32,565 bases of DNA from NCBI GenBank assembly GCA_019247075.1, contig JAFAPR010000213.1:1-32565 (forward strand), given 5' to 3'. Within the stretch, counting starts at the first letter, position 1; the number at the start of each line of letters is the position of its first letter. Made by a program: the position numbers and the translations under genes. The notes under the pieces are model-generated. The model was not told the origin of the DNA. It was given only the letters and a program-made list of their open reading frames with translations, and searched no databases. Positions 23,365 through 32,146 of this stretch are shown here, piece after piece. This DNA is from Solirubrobacterales bacterium. Its GTDB lineage: Bacteria; Actinomycetota; Thermoleophilia; Solirubrobacterales; Solirubrobacteraceae.

Positions 23365-25014
23365 CTACGCCAGATTCGCCCTCCGAGGGTACACAACCGT
23401 AGGATCGGTGAGGACGTTCACCAGCGCCGGCCGGCTCGAGGCAAATGCGCGCACGAGCGCCGGCCGCAACTCCGCCGGCGTGCGCACGAGCTCGCCGTGA
23501 CCGCCAAGGGCCTGCACGACTTCGTCGTACCGCGTCCCCGGGCGCAGGTCGGCCGCTACCGAGTAGCCATACAGCAACTCCATCGGGTGCTTTTCGAGCG
23601 CCCAGATGCCGTTGTTCCCCATCACCGCCACGACCGCGACGCCGTGACGGGCGAGCGTGTCGAACTCCAGGCCCGCGAACCCGAACGCGCCGTCGCCGAG
23701 TAGCAGCACGACCTGACGGTCGGGGTGTGCGAGTTTGGCGGCCAGCGCGTATCCGGGGCCGCTGCCGAGACACCCGAACGGTCCCGGATCGAGCCAGCAA
23801 CCGGGCGCGTAGGAGTCGACGACCCGCCCGGCGAAGGAGACGAAATCGCCACCGTCGCCGACCACGATCGCGTCGCGATCAAGCAGCTCCCGTAGCTCCC
23901 CATAGACGCGCATGGGGTGCAGAGGAGCTCGCCCGTCGGCGAGGTCGGCCACCTCCGCGGCTCGGCGCTCCCGCTCGACCGACCGAAGCGAGCTGATCCA
24001 GGCCTCGCGCTCGCGTGAGCCTCCCGGCCCAGCGGCGTCCTGGAGCGCCGCGAGGGTCGCCGGCAGCGCGCCGTAGAGCTCGGCCGCGGCCGGTCGCGGG
24101 TGGTCGCGCGCGGGCTCGGCCACGTCGATCACGATCAGCTCTGCGTCGTCCGCGAACGCCGCCCCGAACCCCAGGCGGAAGTCGAGCGGTACGCCGACCA
24201 CGAGGGCGACATCGGCTTCGCCGAGTCCCTTGGAGCGGGCGCGGGAGAAGCTCAGCCCGTGGTCGGCCGGAACGCAGCCCCGGCCGAGGCCGTTCAGGAA
24301 TACAGGGATCCGCAGCTGCTCGACCAGCGCACGCAGTGCCTCCTCGCCGTGTCCCCAGTACAGGCCGCTGCCGGCCATTACCACGGGGCGCTCGGCGTCG
24401 TGCAAGAACGTCGCAGCGCGGTCGAGCTGGCGCAGATCGGCATTTCCCCGGGAGCGCGGTTCAGGGCCGACCATGGGTGACGGGGCGTCGTCGGCCTCCA
24501 TGAAGACGTACTCGAGCGGAAAATCGAGGAAGGCCGGGCCGGAGTGCGGGGCGAGCGCGGCGCCGATGGCGTCGTCGATCAGCTCTGGGATCTCGGCGGT
24601 GCCTCGCGCCGTCGCGGCAAGCTTGACCAGCGGGCGCACTAACGGGACGTGGTCTATCTCCTGCAACGACCCCTGTCCCCAGCGAAGCTGCGGCGCCCTT
24701 CCGCCGAGCATCAGCACCGGGGAGTGGTTCTGGGCCGCGGAGGCGATCGCGCTAACGCCGTTGGTCACTCCCGGCCCCGCCGTCACCGCGCACACGCCGA
24801 CCGTGCGCGTGACCTTCGCCCAGCCCTCGGCGGCGAACGCGGCCGTCTGCTCGTGGCGGACGTCGACGAGCTCGATGCCCTCCGCGCGGCAGCCGTCATA
24901 GATCGAGAACAGGTGGCCGCCCGAGAGCGTGAACAGCTTGGTCACGCCGTGGGCGCGCAGCCGGCGCGCAATGAGGCGGCCGCCGTGGACTTTGGTGCCG
25001 GTCTCCGTGGCCAC
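23365..25014 (-). CDS. Thiamine-diphosphate-dependent enzyme, acetolactate-synthase-like
   Basis: 549 aa from GTG 25014; the frame is open to 25176 but that leader is not family-like. The three-domain layout is intact: N-terminal pyrimidine domain ([15 protein letters not shown], catalytic Glu in [16 protein letters not shown]), central domain ([20 protein letters not shown]), and C-terminal diphosphate domain with GDGAFG...NN ([28 protein letters not shown]). It resembles the IlvG/2-hydroxyacyl-CoA lyase side of the family, which makes or breaks carbon-carbon bonds next to a keto group. The biosynthetic enzyme needs a small subunit, absent here, so a lyase or decarboxylase is as likely. It diverges from the HxlR gene, its probable regulator. 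Confidence 0.88.
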   Translation of the reverse strand: MATETGTKVHGGRLIARRLRAHGVTKLFTLSGGHLFSIYDGCRAEGIELVDVRHEQTAAFAAEGWAKVTRTVGVCAVTAGPGVTNGVSAIASAAQNHSPVLMLGGRAPQLRWGQGSLQEIDHVPLVRPLVKLAATARGTAEIPELIDDAIGAALAPHSGPAFLDFPLEYVFMEADDAPSPMVGPEPRSRGNADLRQLDRAATFLHDAERPVVMAGSGLYWGHGEEALRALVEQLRIPVFLNGLGRGCVPADHGLSFSRARSKGLGEADVALVVGVPLDFRLGFGAAFADDAELIVIDVAEPARDHPRPAAAELYGALPATLAALQDAAGPGGSREREAWISSLRSVERERRAAEVADLADGRAPLHPMRVYGELRELLDRDAIVVGDGGDFVSFAGRVVDSYAPGCWLDPGPFGCLGSGPGYALAAKLAHPDRQVVLLLGDGAFGFAGLEFDTLARHGVAVVAVMGNNGIWALEKHPMELLYGYSVAADLRPGTRYDEVVQALGGHGELVRTPAELRPALVRAFASSRPALVNVLTDPTVVYPRRANLA

Positions 25015-25095
25015 GACTGCGGACGCTAACAATCCCAGGGCGCCACCGGTCAGCCAACAGGCGGGCCGTTCGCTGACAGGCTCGCCGGTTCCCTT

Positions 25096-25124
25096 TTGCG
25101 CTTGGTAACCGCGGCCGATATGCT
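25096..25124 (+). promoter_or_regulatory. Possible promoter of the HxlR gene
   Basis: TTGCGC (25096-25101) and TATGCT (25119-25124) with a 17-base spacer, upstream of an AGAGGGAG ribosome site and ATG 25164. The match to consensus is moderate. Confidence 0.35.
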
Positions 25125-25163
25125 GAAACCCGGTCCGTGGAAGTGGTTTAGAGGGAGACGCAC

Positions 25164-25868
25164 ATGCAGCATGCACCGCTACCCAAGCGCCACCCCTACG
25201 ATCAGTGGTCGCCGGACGCGCGGGCCCTGGATCTCGTCGGCGACAAGTGGACGCTGCTGATCATTCGCGACCTGGCGGCCGGTCCGCGGAGGTTCGTGGA
25301 GCTGCAACGAGTGCTGCCCGGAATCTCCACCGAGCAGCTGCGATCGCGCCTCAACCGGATGGTTGCCGACGGCATGCTCACGCGCCAACGGTTCCGCGAG
25401 GTCCCACCGCGCGTCGAGTACGACCTGACCGAGCGCGCCCGTGACCTGTTGCCCGTGCTCGGCGAGCTGGCACGGTGGGGCTATGCATGGATGTGGAGTG
25501 CGCCGCGAGAGGGCGAGCAGGTCAACGTCGACGCGATCTTCCGACTCGCTCCAGGGCTTGTCCGCCTCCCCGTCGAGGTCCTCGGAGAGCTCGAGTTCAC
25601 CATCGAGAACGGTCGCGAGAACGAACCGATGACGTTCAAGATCACCGCCTCGGGCGGGACCGTGAGGATCGAGGAAGGCGCCGCTGAGGATCCCGCCGCG
25701 CGCGTCACCGGCTCCACGGCTGCGTGGGTGCGCGCGTTCATGCCAGGGGGCGACCGCAGCGGGCTCCGGATCGAGGGAGACGAGGCACTTGCTGCGCGGC
25801 TACTCGTGGGGCTCGCCCCCGAGGCGTACGGCGCACAGGAGCAGATCGCGCAAGCAGAAATCGCGTAG
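25164..25868 (+). CDS. HxlR-type winged-helix regulator with SCP2-like C-terminal domain
   Basis: 234 aa. Residues ~10-105 are an HxlR/MarR-like winged helix ([40 protein letters not shown], wing [20 protein letters not shown]). Residues ~115-230 look like a sterol-carrier (SCP2-like) fold ([19 protein letters not shown], then [11 protein letters not shown]), seen in some actinobacterial HxlR proteins and probably a ligand pocket. HxlR proteins usually respond to aldehydes, quinones or other small toxic molecules. The ATG has AGAGGGAG upstream. The 149 bases shared with the divergent thiamine-diphosphate enzyme gene suggest it controls that gene and itself. Confidence 0.9.
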   Translation: MQHAPLPKRHPYDQWSPDARALDLVGDKWTLLIIRDLAAGPRRFVELQRVLPGISTEQLRSRLNRMVADGMLTRQRFREVPPRVEYDLTERARDLLPVLGELARWGYAWMWSAPREGEQVNVDAIFRLAPGLVRLPVEVLGELEFTIENGRENEPMTFKITASGGTVRIEEGAAEDPAARVTGSTAAWVRAFMPGGDRSGLRIEGDEALAARLLVGLAPEAYGAQEQIAQAEIA

Positions 25869-25957
25869 CGCCTCGGACCGGGCAAGCGGCGAGCGCCTAC
25901 CCACTAACCGCCGCCCCGCCGTTTCGCTTCTCGTCAAGTCTGCTATCCAATTAGTCA

Positions 25958-27511
25958 ATGGATGGAGGAGGAACGCGCCAGCGCTCCGGGTCGCTGACGC
26001 GCCGACAAGTGCTGAAGGCGGCCGGCGGGGCCGCGGGTCTGATCGCTCCTCGGAGGAGGGGCGTTCGGCGCCTCACGCGTGTTCGGAGGCCTGCGCACCT
26101 TGCATTCCTATGCGCCGAAGCCCACCGGTGTCGCTCGCGAGTTCGTCACGCGGCCCGACCTGCGACCGCCGGCGGTCGAGGTCACGACCGCATCACCGGA
26201 CACCCGTGTGGCTCCCGGTTACGTATTCCTCGGGCCGAGCACGAAGGGCGACGTTCAGGCCGGGCCGCTAGTCGTCGACCGCCTAGGGGAGCCGGTGTGG
26301 TTCAGGCCGGTCTCGCGGGCGGACTGGTCGGCCGACGTGCGGGCCCAGCGCTACCGCGGGGAGCCGGTGCTCACCCGGTGGGAGGGCGCAATGATGGTCT
26401 TCGGCTTTGGTCACGGAGAGGGGATTCTCGTCGACAGGTCGTACCGCGAGGCGGCGCGTGTCCGCGCCGGCAACGGTCGCTCGATCGACATGCACGAGCT
26501 GGTGCTCACCCCCCAGGGCACCGCGCTCGTCTCGTGCTATCCGGAGCGCGTTGCGCCGACCTCTCTCCTTTCGGGGGACCGCAGGCGGGCGCCGTGCTCC
26601 AGGGAGTCATCCAGGAGATCGACATCGCGACCGGGCGCGTCCTGCTCGAATGGCGAAGCCTCGACCACATCCCGCTGTCCGACTCCTTCTTCCCGCCCAA
26701 CGCGAGCTTCGGCTACGACTACCTCCACATCAACTCGATCGACATCGCCCCGGATGGCAACCTGCTGCTTTCGGCCCGCCACACCTGGGCCCTCTACAAG
26801 ATCGACCGCCGGACGGGCCAGGTCATGTGGCGATTGGGCGGCAAGAGCAGCGACTTCGACATGGACGACGACGCCAAGTTCGCATGGCAGCACGACGCGC
26901 GCCACCGCAGCGACGGCACGGTGACGGTCTTCGACGACGGCGCGGCGAACTTTCCCGAGGGCGCGGGCTCTCGTGAGTCCGAGCGGCAATCGCGGGGAGT
27001 CGTGCTTGACGTGGACGAAAACGGCAGGCGGGTGCGGCTGTTGCGGTCTTACCGTCACCCTAAGCCGCTGCTCGCGAGCTCGATGGGGAACTTCCAGACG
27101 CTGTCGGACGGCCACGTGCTCCTAGGGTGGGGTAGCGCCCCCACGGCCAGCGAGTTCGCGCCGGGCGGGGCGCTGCTTGCCGACGTCGATATCGGGAAGT
27201 ATCACGGGTCCTACCGCTCTTACCGATACCCCTGGACGGGGTACCCGACGGAGCCGCCCGCGATCGCGGTGCGCCGCGGCCGCCGTGACCGTGGGGCCAC
27301 GCTGTACGCGAGCTGGAACGGAGCCACGGAGGTCAGCAATTGGGTCGTGAGCACCGGTGAGCGGACGAGCAACTTGCGGCCTGCCGGAATCGCTAGGCGT
27401 CAGGGGTTTGAGACCGCGATCTTGCTGACCGGGAGCGCGGGCTATGCGAAGGTCACGGCGATCGACGCCGCCGGACGCCACCTGGGGAGCAGTCGCGCGG
27501 TGCGCATATGA
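25958..27511 (+). pseudogene. Arylsulfotransferase (ASST) family Tat-exported protein, two compensating frameshifts
   Basis: Start and end share one frame, but the middle of the protein reads in another. Codons from 25958 give a Tat signal (LTRRQVLKAAGGAAGLIA). Near 26042-26052 the meaningful frame shifts by one base (VFGGLRTLHSYAPKPTG, TRVAPGYVFLGPS, IDMHELVLTPQGTALVSCYP). Near 26556-26561 it shifts back (DLSPFGGPQAGAVLQGVIQE, YDYLHINSIDIAPDGNLLLS, WRLGGKSSDF, WQHDARH). The repaired protein would be a ~515-residue beta-propeller exported by Tat; ASST enzymes move sulfate between phenols. As given, the middle ~170 residues are garbled, so it is a pseudogene or the sequence has two indel errors. 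The start codon has no ribosome site; AGGAGG lies just inside the frame. Confidence 0.75.
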
Positions 27512-27580
27512 GGGGGTGCAGTGTCGGGCTGAGCGTCGCGAGCCCGACAAGCGTCGCGTGCGCCTTATGATCCTCTCCAC

Positions 27581-27664
27581 GCCCGGGTAGGCAAACTGGC
27601 AAAGCCTGCGCCCTTAAAAGGCGCTGCTCGAGAGAGCTTGCGGGTTCGAGTCCCGCCCCGGGTA
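27581..27664 (+). tRNA. tRNA-Leu, anticodon TAA
   Basis: 84-base class II tRNA with a long variable arm. The acceptor stem pairs GCCCGGG with CCCGGGT, the anticodon stem-loop is GCGCC-CTTAAAA-GGCGC, and the T arm is GCGGGTTCGAGTCCCGC. CCA is not encoded. It reads TTA, the rarest leucine codon in high-GC actinobacteria; in Streptomyces the matching gene is bldA. Confidence 0.93.
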
Positions 27665-27793
27665 CTGCGGCCCTCCCGAGGCGCTTGCGCGGGGCGACGC
27701 GGGGCTGCGCCGCGCAGGCGAGCGACTCAGGCCCGAGCACCGCAACCGAGCCCGAAAGCTTTGCTGCACAACTCGGCGAGCCAGGCTGATAGG

Positions 27794-28585
27794 GTGCGCG
27801 CCGTTCAGGGGCACCCGAATGGAGTTGGATTGGAGAGCCCAGCTTTCCCACACCAAAGGGTACGAAGCCTGCACATCCCGTCGCCACTGCTCGGTCTGCA
27901 GTCGGACGAGCGTTTGGTAGCGATCACGCGTGCCGGACACGTGGCGGCTTTCGAGGCGCTGGTAGCCCGCTATTACGGCCGCTTGCTCGCTTTCTGCCGG
28001 CACCTGGTCGGCTCCCAGGAGGACGCCGAAGACGTGCTGCAGGAGGTGATGGCGGCGGCTTTCAGGGCGATCTTGGCCGACGACCGCCAGATTCACGTGC
28101 GCCCCTGGCTGTATAGGATCGCGCGGAATCGCAGCCTCAACCACCTTCGCCGCGACGACACAGCTTGCGCCGATTCGTTCGATGCCCACGCATGCGAGAA
28201 CGGCGTGACGACCGCGGATCAGGTGCAGAGCCGCGAGGAGTTCCGGCTGCTCGTGGCCGACATCCGCGGGCTGCCGGAGACACAGCGAACCGCGCTCGTG
28301 CTACGCGAGCTGGCCGCCCTGTCCTACGAGCAGATCGCCGCGAACATGGACACGACGGTGCCGAGCGTCAAGTCGCTGCTCGTGCGCGCCCGCGGCTCGC
28401 TGGCCGAGGCCGCGGAAGCCCGGCATATCTCCTGCGAGCAGGTTCGCCGCGAGTTGGGCGAGCACGCAGCGGGTGCGAGGAGGTCTCCCAGCGCCCCCGT
28501 CCGGCGCCATCTGCGCGGCTGCGAGCGCTGCGCAGAGTTCCGCTCGGAGCTGCGCGGGAATCGTGGCGTGCCGACGTTCGCCTAG
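27794..28585 (+). CDS. ECF sigma factor fused to a zinc-finger (zf-HC2-like) domain
   Basis: 263 aa from GTG 27794; the frame opens within the tRNA but the earlier part is not protein-like, and a TTG near 27830 is an alternative. Sigma region 2 (ALVARYYGRLLAFCRHLVGS, QEDAEDVLQEV, RPWLYRIARNRSLNHLRR) and region 4 (LPETQRTALVLRELAALSYE, VPSVKSLLVRARGSLAEA) are typical. The last ~55 residues begin SCEQVRRELGEHAAG and end HLRGCERC (H-x3-C-x2-C), the pattern of zf-HC2 anti-sigma domains, so the regulator appears fused to its own inhibitor or sensor. No separate anti-sigma gene is adjacent. It converges with the AsnC-type gene. Target promoters are unknown. Confidence 0.9.
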   Translation: MRAVQGHPNGVGLESPAFPHQRVRSLHIPSPLLGLQSDERLVAITRAGHVAAFEALVARYYGRLLAFCRHLVGSQEDAEDVLQEVMAAAFRAILADDRQIHVRPWLYRIARNRSLNHLRRDDTACADSFDAHACENGVTTADQVQSREEFRLLVADIRGLPETQRTALVLRELAALSYEQIAANMDTTVPSVKSLLVRARGSLAEAAEARHISCEQVRRELGEHAAGARRSPSAPVRRHLRGCERCAEFRSELRGNRGVPTFA

Positions 28586-28594
28586 AGCATCAGG

Positions 28595-28870
28595 TCACTG
28601 ACCGAGCGAGAACAGCGCCTCGAGGTCGTGCCGTGAATAGGCCTCGAAGGCGACCATCGTGTGCGTGCGCGTCACGCCCTCCAGCTGGGAGAGCTGCCCG
28701 GCCACGAGCTGCGCGAGCTGCTCGTGCTCGCGCACCCGAACGATCGCGACGAAGTCCCACTCCCCGGTGACCGAGTAGGCCTCGGCGACCCCGTCGAGGT
28801 CGGCCAGCTCTCCGCCCAGCGTTGGCAGCGCCGTACGCTGCGCTCGGATCAGGACGATCGCGTGAACCAT
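28595..28870 (-). CDS. Stand-alone Lrp/AsnC ligand-binding (RAM) domain protein
   Basis: 91 aa that fills exactly one RAM domain: AIVLIRAQRTALPTLGGELA, VAEAYSVTGEWDFVAIVRV and GVTRTHTMVAFEAYS form the alpha-beta sandwich that binds amino acids in Lrp-type regulators. The DNA-binding half is missing, so it may sense small molecules or modulate a full-length Lrp partner by mixed oligomers. The ATG at 28870 lies 16 bases after the stop of the metallo-hydrolase gene, so it is the last gene of that - strand run. Confidence 0.9.
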   Translation of the reverse strand: MVHAIVLIRAQRTALPTLGGELADLDGVAEAYSVTGEWDFVAIVRVREHEQLAQLVAGQLSQLEGVTRTHTMVAFEAYSRHDLEALFSLGQ

Positions 28871-28886
28871 GTTTCCTGTCCGCCGG

Positions 28887-29561
28887 CTAGACCGAATGGG
28901 TCTCGCCGGGGTCGAGCACCACGACGTCTGAGCGGGTGGCGGACTCGACGTCGGACTTGAACGCCTCGGCGTCGGTCTCGAGTGGCGGCCATGTGCCGTA
29001 GTGGCAGGGAATTACTGTCTTCGCCCCGATCAGCTGGGCGGCGTCCACCGCGTCGGTCCTGTCCATCGTGTAATGGCCGCCGATGCACATCAAGGCGACG
29101 TCGATGGGCGAGCGCTTGCCGACCAGTTGCAGGTCTGAGAACAGAGACGTATCGCCCAGGTGGTAAACGACGGCGTCGTGGAAGTTGACCACCAGGCCCG
29201 CGGGGGTGTTGACGGTGCCCTTGGGCGTGGTCGATGTGTGCCATGCGGGAACGAGCTTGACGGAGCCCCAGTCGAATCTCACGGTGCCCCCGAGATTGGG
29301 GTCATGGACCTCGACGCCCTCCTCCCCGATTTCGTTCGCCAGCTCGACGATCGCGACTACGGGCGCTCCAGTGCGCTTCGCGATCGAAACCGTGTCGCCG
29401 AGGTGGTCGGCGTGGCCGTGAGTCAACAGGATCGTCGTCGCCGCCGCATCGTCGGCCGCGATCGCCGCCCTTGGATTGCCTGACAGGAACGGATCGATCA
29501 GCACCGTGTCGGTGCCCTCAGACAACTCGAAGCACGCATGGCCGAGAAACCGGATCTCCAT
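28887..29561 (-). CDS. UPF0173 metal-dependent hydrolase (metallo-beta-lactamase fold)
   Basis: 224 aa, the usual length for UPF0173. It carries the di-metal motif LTHGHADHLGD (~47-57), a His in PAWHTS, Asp in YHLGDTSLFSD and the final His in PCHYGTWP. Members hydrolyse an unidentified ester or phosphoester and act in the cytoplasm. An AAGGAGGAG ribosome site overlaps the end of the upstream gene six bases before it, so translation is probably coupled. Its specific substrate is unknown. Confidence 0.92.
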   Translation of the reverse strand: MEIRFLGHACFELSEGTDTVLIDPFLSGNPRAAIAADDAAATTILLTHGHADHLGDTVSIAKRTGAPVVAIVELANEIGEEGVEVHDPNLGGTVRFDWGSVKLVPAWHTSTTPKGTVNTPAGLVVNFHDAVVYHLGDTSLFSDLQLVGKRSPIDVALMCIGGHYTMDRTDAVDAAQLIGAKTVIPCHYGTWPPLETDAEAFKSDVESATRSDVVVLDPGETHSV

Positions 29562-29567
29562 CTTCGC

Positions 29568-29942
29568 TCACTCCTCCTTTTGCTCAGCTTCATCTCCGCT
29601 CGACGAACCCCGCCGGCCTTCCCCCCGGAGGGTGCCCAGCTCGCGAGCCAGCTCGAAGCCCACGGTGACCCCCACGAACATGCCCAGCTGTGTCTCCTGC
29701 GCGATCAGCGTGCGGACTGCCTCGGCCCGCACGCGGGGATCGTCGACGGCGGTGGCTTCGCGGATCGCCTGGTCGTGTCCTTGGTCGAACCATCCACCCT
29801 GGCCGATTGCCTCATCCAGCACGCGCCGCAGAGCCGGCGCGACCCGCGTGACGAGGTCCTCAGCCGCCTGCAGGCGGCCCGGCTCACTGAGGGCGGCGAC
29901 GGCGGCATCGAGGTCGGCATCGGTGTAGGCACGGTCGACCAC
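29568..29942 (-). CDS. Small alpha-helical protein of unknown function
   Basis: 124 aa, GTG start at 29942; I do not recognise the family. It is predicted almost wholly helical (DADLDAAVAALSEPGRLQAA, PALRRVLDEAIGQGG, RAEAVRTLIAQETQLGMFVG) with a charged, disordered tail. No membrane segment is obvious, although GMFVGVTVGFELA is mildly hydrophobic. The last codons contain the ribosome site of the UPF0173 gene six bases on, so it belongs to that operon. Confidence 0.7.
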   Translation of the reverse strand: MVDRAYTDADLDAAVAALSEPGRLQAAEDLVTRVAPALRRVLDEAIGQGGWFDQGHDQAIREATAVDDPRVRAEAVRTLIAQETQLGMFVGVTVGFELARELGTLRGEGRRGSSSGDEAEQKEE

Positions 29943-30061
29943 TCGGATCGACCATCATACGTGCGCACCGGCGAAGGGCCTCACCGCCCGGTGTGGCTCG
30001 TCGGCAACGGCCTTGCCGCCCCGCGAGGCTCACCCCCATGACCGCCGAACGTCGCGGGGGC

Positions 30062-30820
30062 TCAGTCGGCGCTCGACATCGCGAGCGGCACCCCCATGAG
30101 CAGCCCGAGGGCGAGTCCCACCCCGCCGGCGACCCAGCTGGCGGCGGGCGCCGCCAAGGGCATCAGCAGCACCACGAGCGCGATCACGACGGTGGCGATC
30201 ATGTCGGCGTCGGTCCCCTCCCGTCGGGAGAGCGCGACCAGGTGCGGTGTGCTCCATGCGCCGAGGAGCGCCATCGCCCCTCCGTTGCCCGAAAGCGCCA
30301 CCGGGTGCGGATAGATAAGCACCGCCATGCCAAGTCCGGCGATCGCCCCCACACCGAAGATCGAGAGCACGGCCAGTGGGCCACGGCGGCGCTCCAGCAG
30401 GCAGCCGAAGATCGCGACCGTGCCGAGGACGGCGAAGGCAAGTCCGGCGTTGTCGTAGGTGAAGGCGGCCGTCACGAGCTTCCACCACTGGCTCCCGAGC
30501 TTGTCGAAGATCGCGATCTGGTCGAGCGAGACCAGGCTCGTTCGCCACACCAGAGCGCCTGCTACTCCCGCCAGCACAAGCAGGATCGACGCGTACGGCC
30601 GCAGCTCTGCGCGAATCCCGGGAATCTCCCCCGGCCGAAGCCGCGACAGCGCCGGTTTTGGGGGCCGCAGCCGCCGCTCGGCCACCCGGCCTGAGCGATC
30701 GAGCTTCGGCGCCCGCTTGCGCAGCCGGTTGCCGCAATAGGGGCACTCGGTGATGTAGGGGCTTACTTCGGACCCGCAGCTCTTACAGATGACGAACAGA
30801 TCGGGACCGCCCGCACTCAC
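30062..30820 (-). CDS. Zinc-ribbon rhomboid-family membrane protein, predicted pseudoprotease
   Basis: 252 aa. Residues 12-29 form a zinc ribbon (CKSC...CPYC, cysteines 12, 15, 26 and 29). From ~75 follow about six membrane segments with rhomboid features: WWKLVTAAFTYDNAG (usually FLH in the family), IFGCLLERRRGPLAVLSIFG, then SGNGGAMALLGAW. Active rhomboids have G-x-S-G here; this has G178-N-G180-G, so the nucleophilic Ser is Gly. The last segment lacks the catalytic His (SWVAGGVGLALGLLMG). It should therefore bind rather than cut membrane proteins. The start is GTG 30820, directly after a long hairpin. The - strand neighbours may be one transcription unit. Confidence 0.82.
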   Translation of the reverse strand: MSAGGPDLFVICKSCGSEVSPYITECPYCGNRLRKRAPKLDRSGRVAERRLRPPKPALSRLRPGEIPGIRAELRPYASILLVLAGVAGALVWRTSLVSLDQIAIFDKLGSQWWKLVTAAFTYDNAGLAFAVLGTVAIFGCLLERRRGPLAVLSIFGVGAIAGLGMAVLIYPHPVALSGNGGAMALLGAWSTPHLVALSRREGTDADMIATVVIALVVLLMPLAAPAASWVAGGVGLALGLLMGVPLAMSSAD

Positions 30821-30880
30821 AAGCCGATTGTAGAGCGGACAGATCGTGCCGGGAACACTCGGAGCGCTCCAAATCGGCTT
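30821..30880 (-). promoter_or_regulatory. Long inverted repeat directly upstream of the rhomboid gene
   Basis: AAGCCGATT (30821-30829) and AATCGGCTT (30872-30880) are perfect complements around a 42-base centre that adds GAGCG/CGCTC pairing. The arm touches the GTG start codon and no separate ribosome site is visible, so the hairpin could control translation. On the + strand CTTTTT follows, so it could also terminate a + strand transcript. Confidence 0.4.
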
Positions 30881-30922
30881 CTTTTTGCGCGCTCGAGCCG
30901 CCCGCGCTGCCGAGCCGCGCCC

Positions 30923-32023
30923 CTACACCTCGGTCGCCGCCACGATCTCGGCCATCACCTCGCGCAGGTCGCGGTTGGCCTCGTAGACCACGAGCTGGCG
31001 AGCGGCGCCATTCCCCCGCTCGAGCAGGTCCTCGACGGCCTCGAGCCCTGACTCGGAACCCAGATCCTGCGCGTGCTCGCGCATCCGATCGAGCATCCGC
31101 CGCGCGAGAGCGCGCGTCGCCACGCGGTCTGAATGCGGAAGGTCCACGAGCTCGCCTTCGAGGCCATGACGGGCCGCCAGCCACTTGTTCTCGTCAAGCA
31201 TCTCGAACGGGTAGCTGGCCAGCTGTCCCCCCTCCTCGAAATGGATCGCGAACTCGCGCACCAGCGCCTGCACGAGGGCCGCCAGCCCCACGGTGTGCTC
31301 CACGTGCGTCTGCGAGTCCATCACGCGGACCTCGACCGTCCCGAAGTTGGGGTGCGGGCGGACGTCGTACCAGAGATACGTGTAGTCCTCGATCACGCGG
31401 CTTCGGACCATGAACTCGATCCGCTGCTCGTAGTCGGCCCAATCCCTGTAGGTGGGAGGCATCCCCACGCGTGGAAACGCCCTGAAGATGGGGGTCCGCG
31501 TCGAGGCCAGTCCGGTCGAATCGTCGCGCCAGAACGGCGAGTTGGCAGACAGCGCCAGCAGCAGCGGGATGTGGACGCGCATGCCGTTGGCCACGTGTAT
31601 CGCCTTTTCGGGGTCATCCAGGCCCACGTGCACGTGGACGCCGAAGATCAGCTCCTGGCGAGCGACAAACCGCAGCGCCGAGATGAGGTCGCGATAGCGC
31701 GGCCTTGCCACGATCCGCTGGTTCTCCCACCTGGCGAAGGGGTGCGTCCCTGCCGAGCCGATGGCCAGGTTCCGCTGCCTCGCCGACTGGATCACCTGGC
31801 CGCGGAGCGCCCGCAGCTGTGCGCTGGCCTCGGGCATGTTGGCGCACGGCGCCGTCGAGACCTCGAGCACGGACTCCATCAGCTCTGGCTTGATCTCGCC
31901 CGTCGCGGCCGGCTCCAGCATCGATTCGATGGCGTTGACGAGGTCGAGCGTCTCGCCGTCGAGGATCATCAGCTCTTCCTCGATCCCGAGCGTGAACGCG
32001 GGCGTGCGGAAATGGTGCTCCAT
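30923..32023 (-). CDS. YbdK-type carboxylate-amine ligase (GCS2 family)
   Basis: 366 aa, usual for the YbdK branch of glutamate-cysteine ligases, which joins a carboxylate to an amine using ATP and shows weak gamma-glutamylcysteine synthetase activity. Signatures are FTLGIEEELMILD at the N terminus, ESVLEVSTAPCANM, GVHVHVGLDD, SANSPFWRDDSTGLASTR and HPNFGTVEVRVMDSQT (metal and ATP residues). It could contribute to low-molecular-weight thiol synthesis or to an unknown amide. It starts at ATG 32023, divergent from the aldolase-like gene. Confidence 0.92.
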   Translation of the reverse strand: MEHHFRTPAFTLGIEEELMILDGETLDLVNAIESMLEPAATGEIKPELMESVLEVSTAPCANMPEASAQLRALRGQVIQSARQRNLAIGSAGTHPFARWENQRIVARPRYRDLISALRFVARQELIFGVHVHVGLDDPEKAIHVANGMRVHIPLLLALSANSPFWRDDSTGLASTRTPIFRAFPRVGMPPTYRDWADYEQRIEFMVRSRVIEDYTYLWYDVRPHPNFGTVEVRVMDSQTHVEHTVGLAALVQALVREFAIHFEEGGQLASYPFEMLDENKWLAARHGLEGELVDLPHSDRVATRALARRMLDRMREHAQDLGSESGLEAVEDLLERGNGAARQLVVYEANRDLREVMAEIVAATEV

Positions 32024-32146
32024 CGGCGGCGGAGCCTAACGGGCGAGGGGCCCCAGCACGGTCTCGGCAGAGATCCCACCCAGCTGGTCGCCCAGCTCTT
32101 AAACTGGCCCGAAACCCAAAGCAAGGGACGAGGAAAAGGAATAACA

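Noticed and set aside
30030-30746. A second - strand frame of 238 codons overlapping the rhomboid-like gene
   Set aside because: It lacks membrane segments and motifs; the overlapping frame has the zinc ribbon and rhomboid features.
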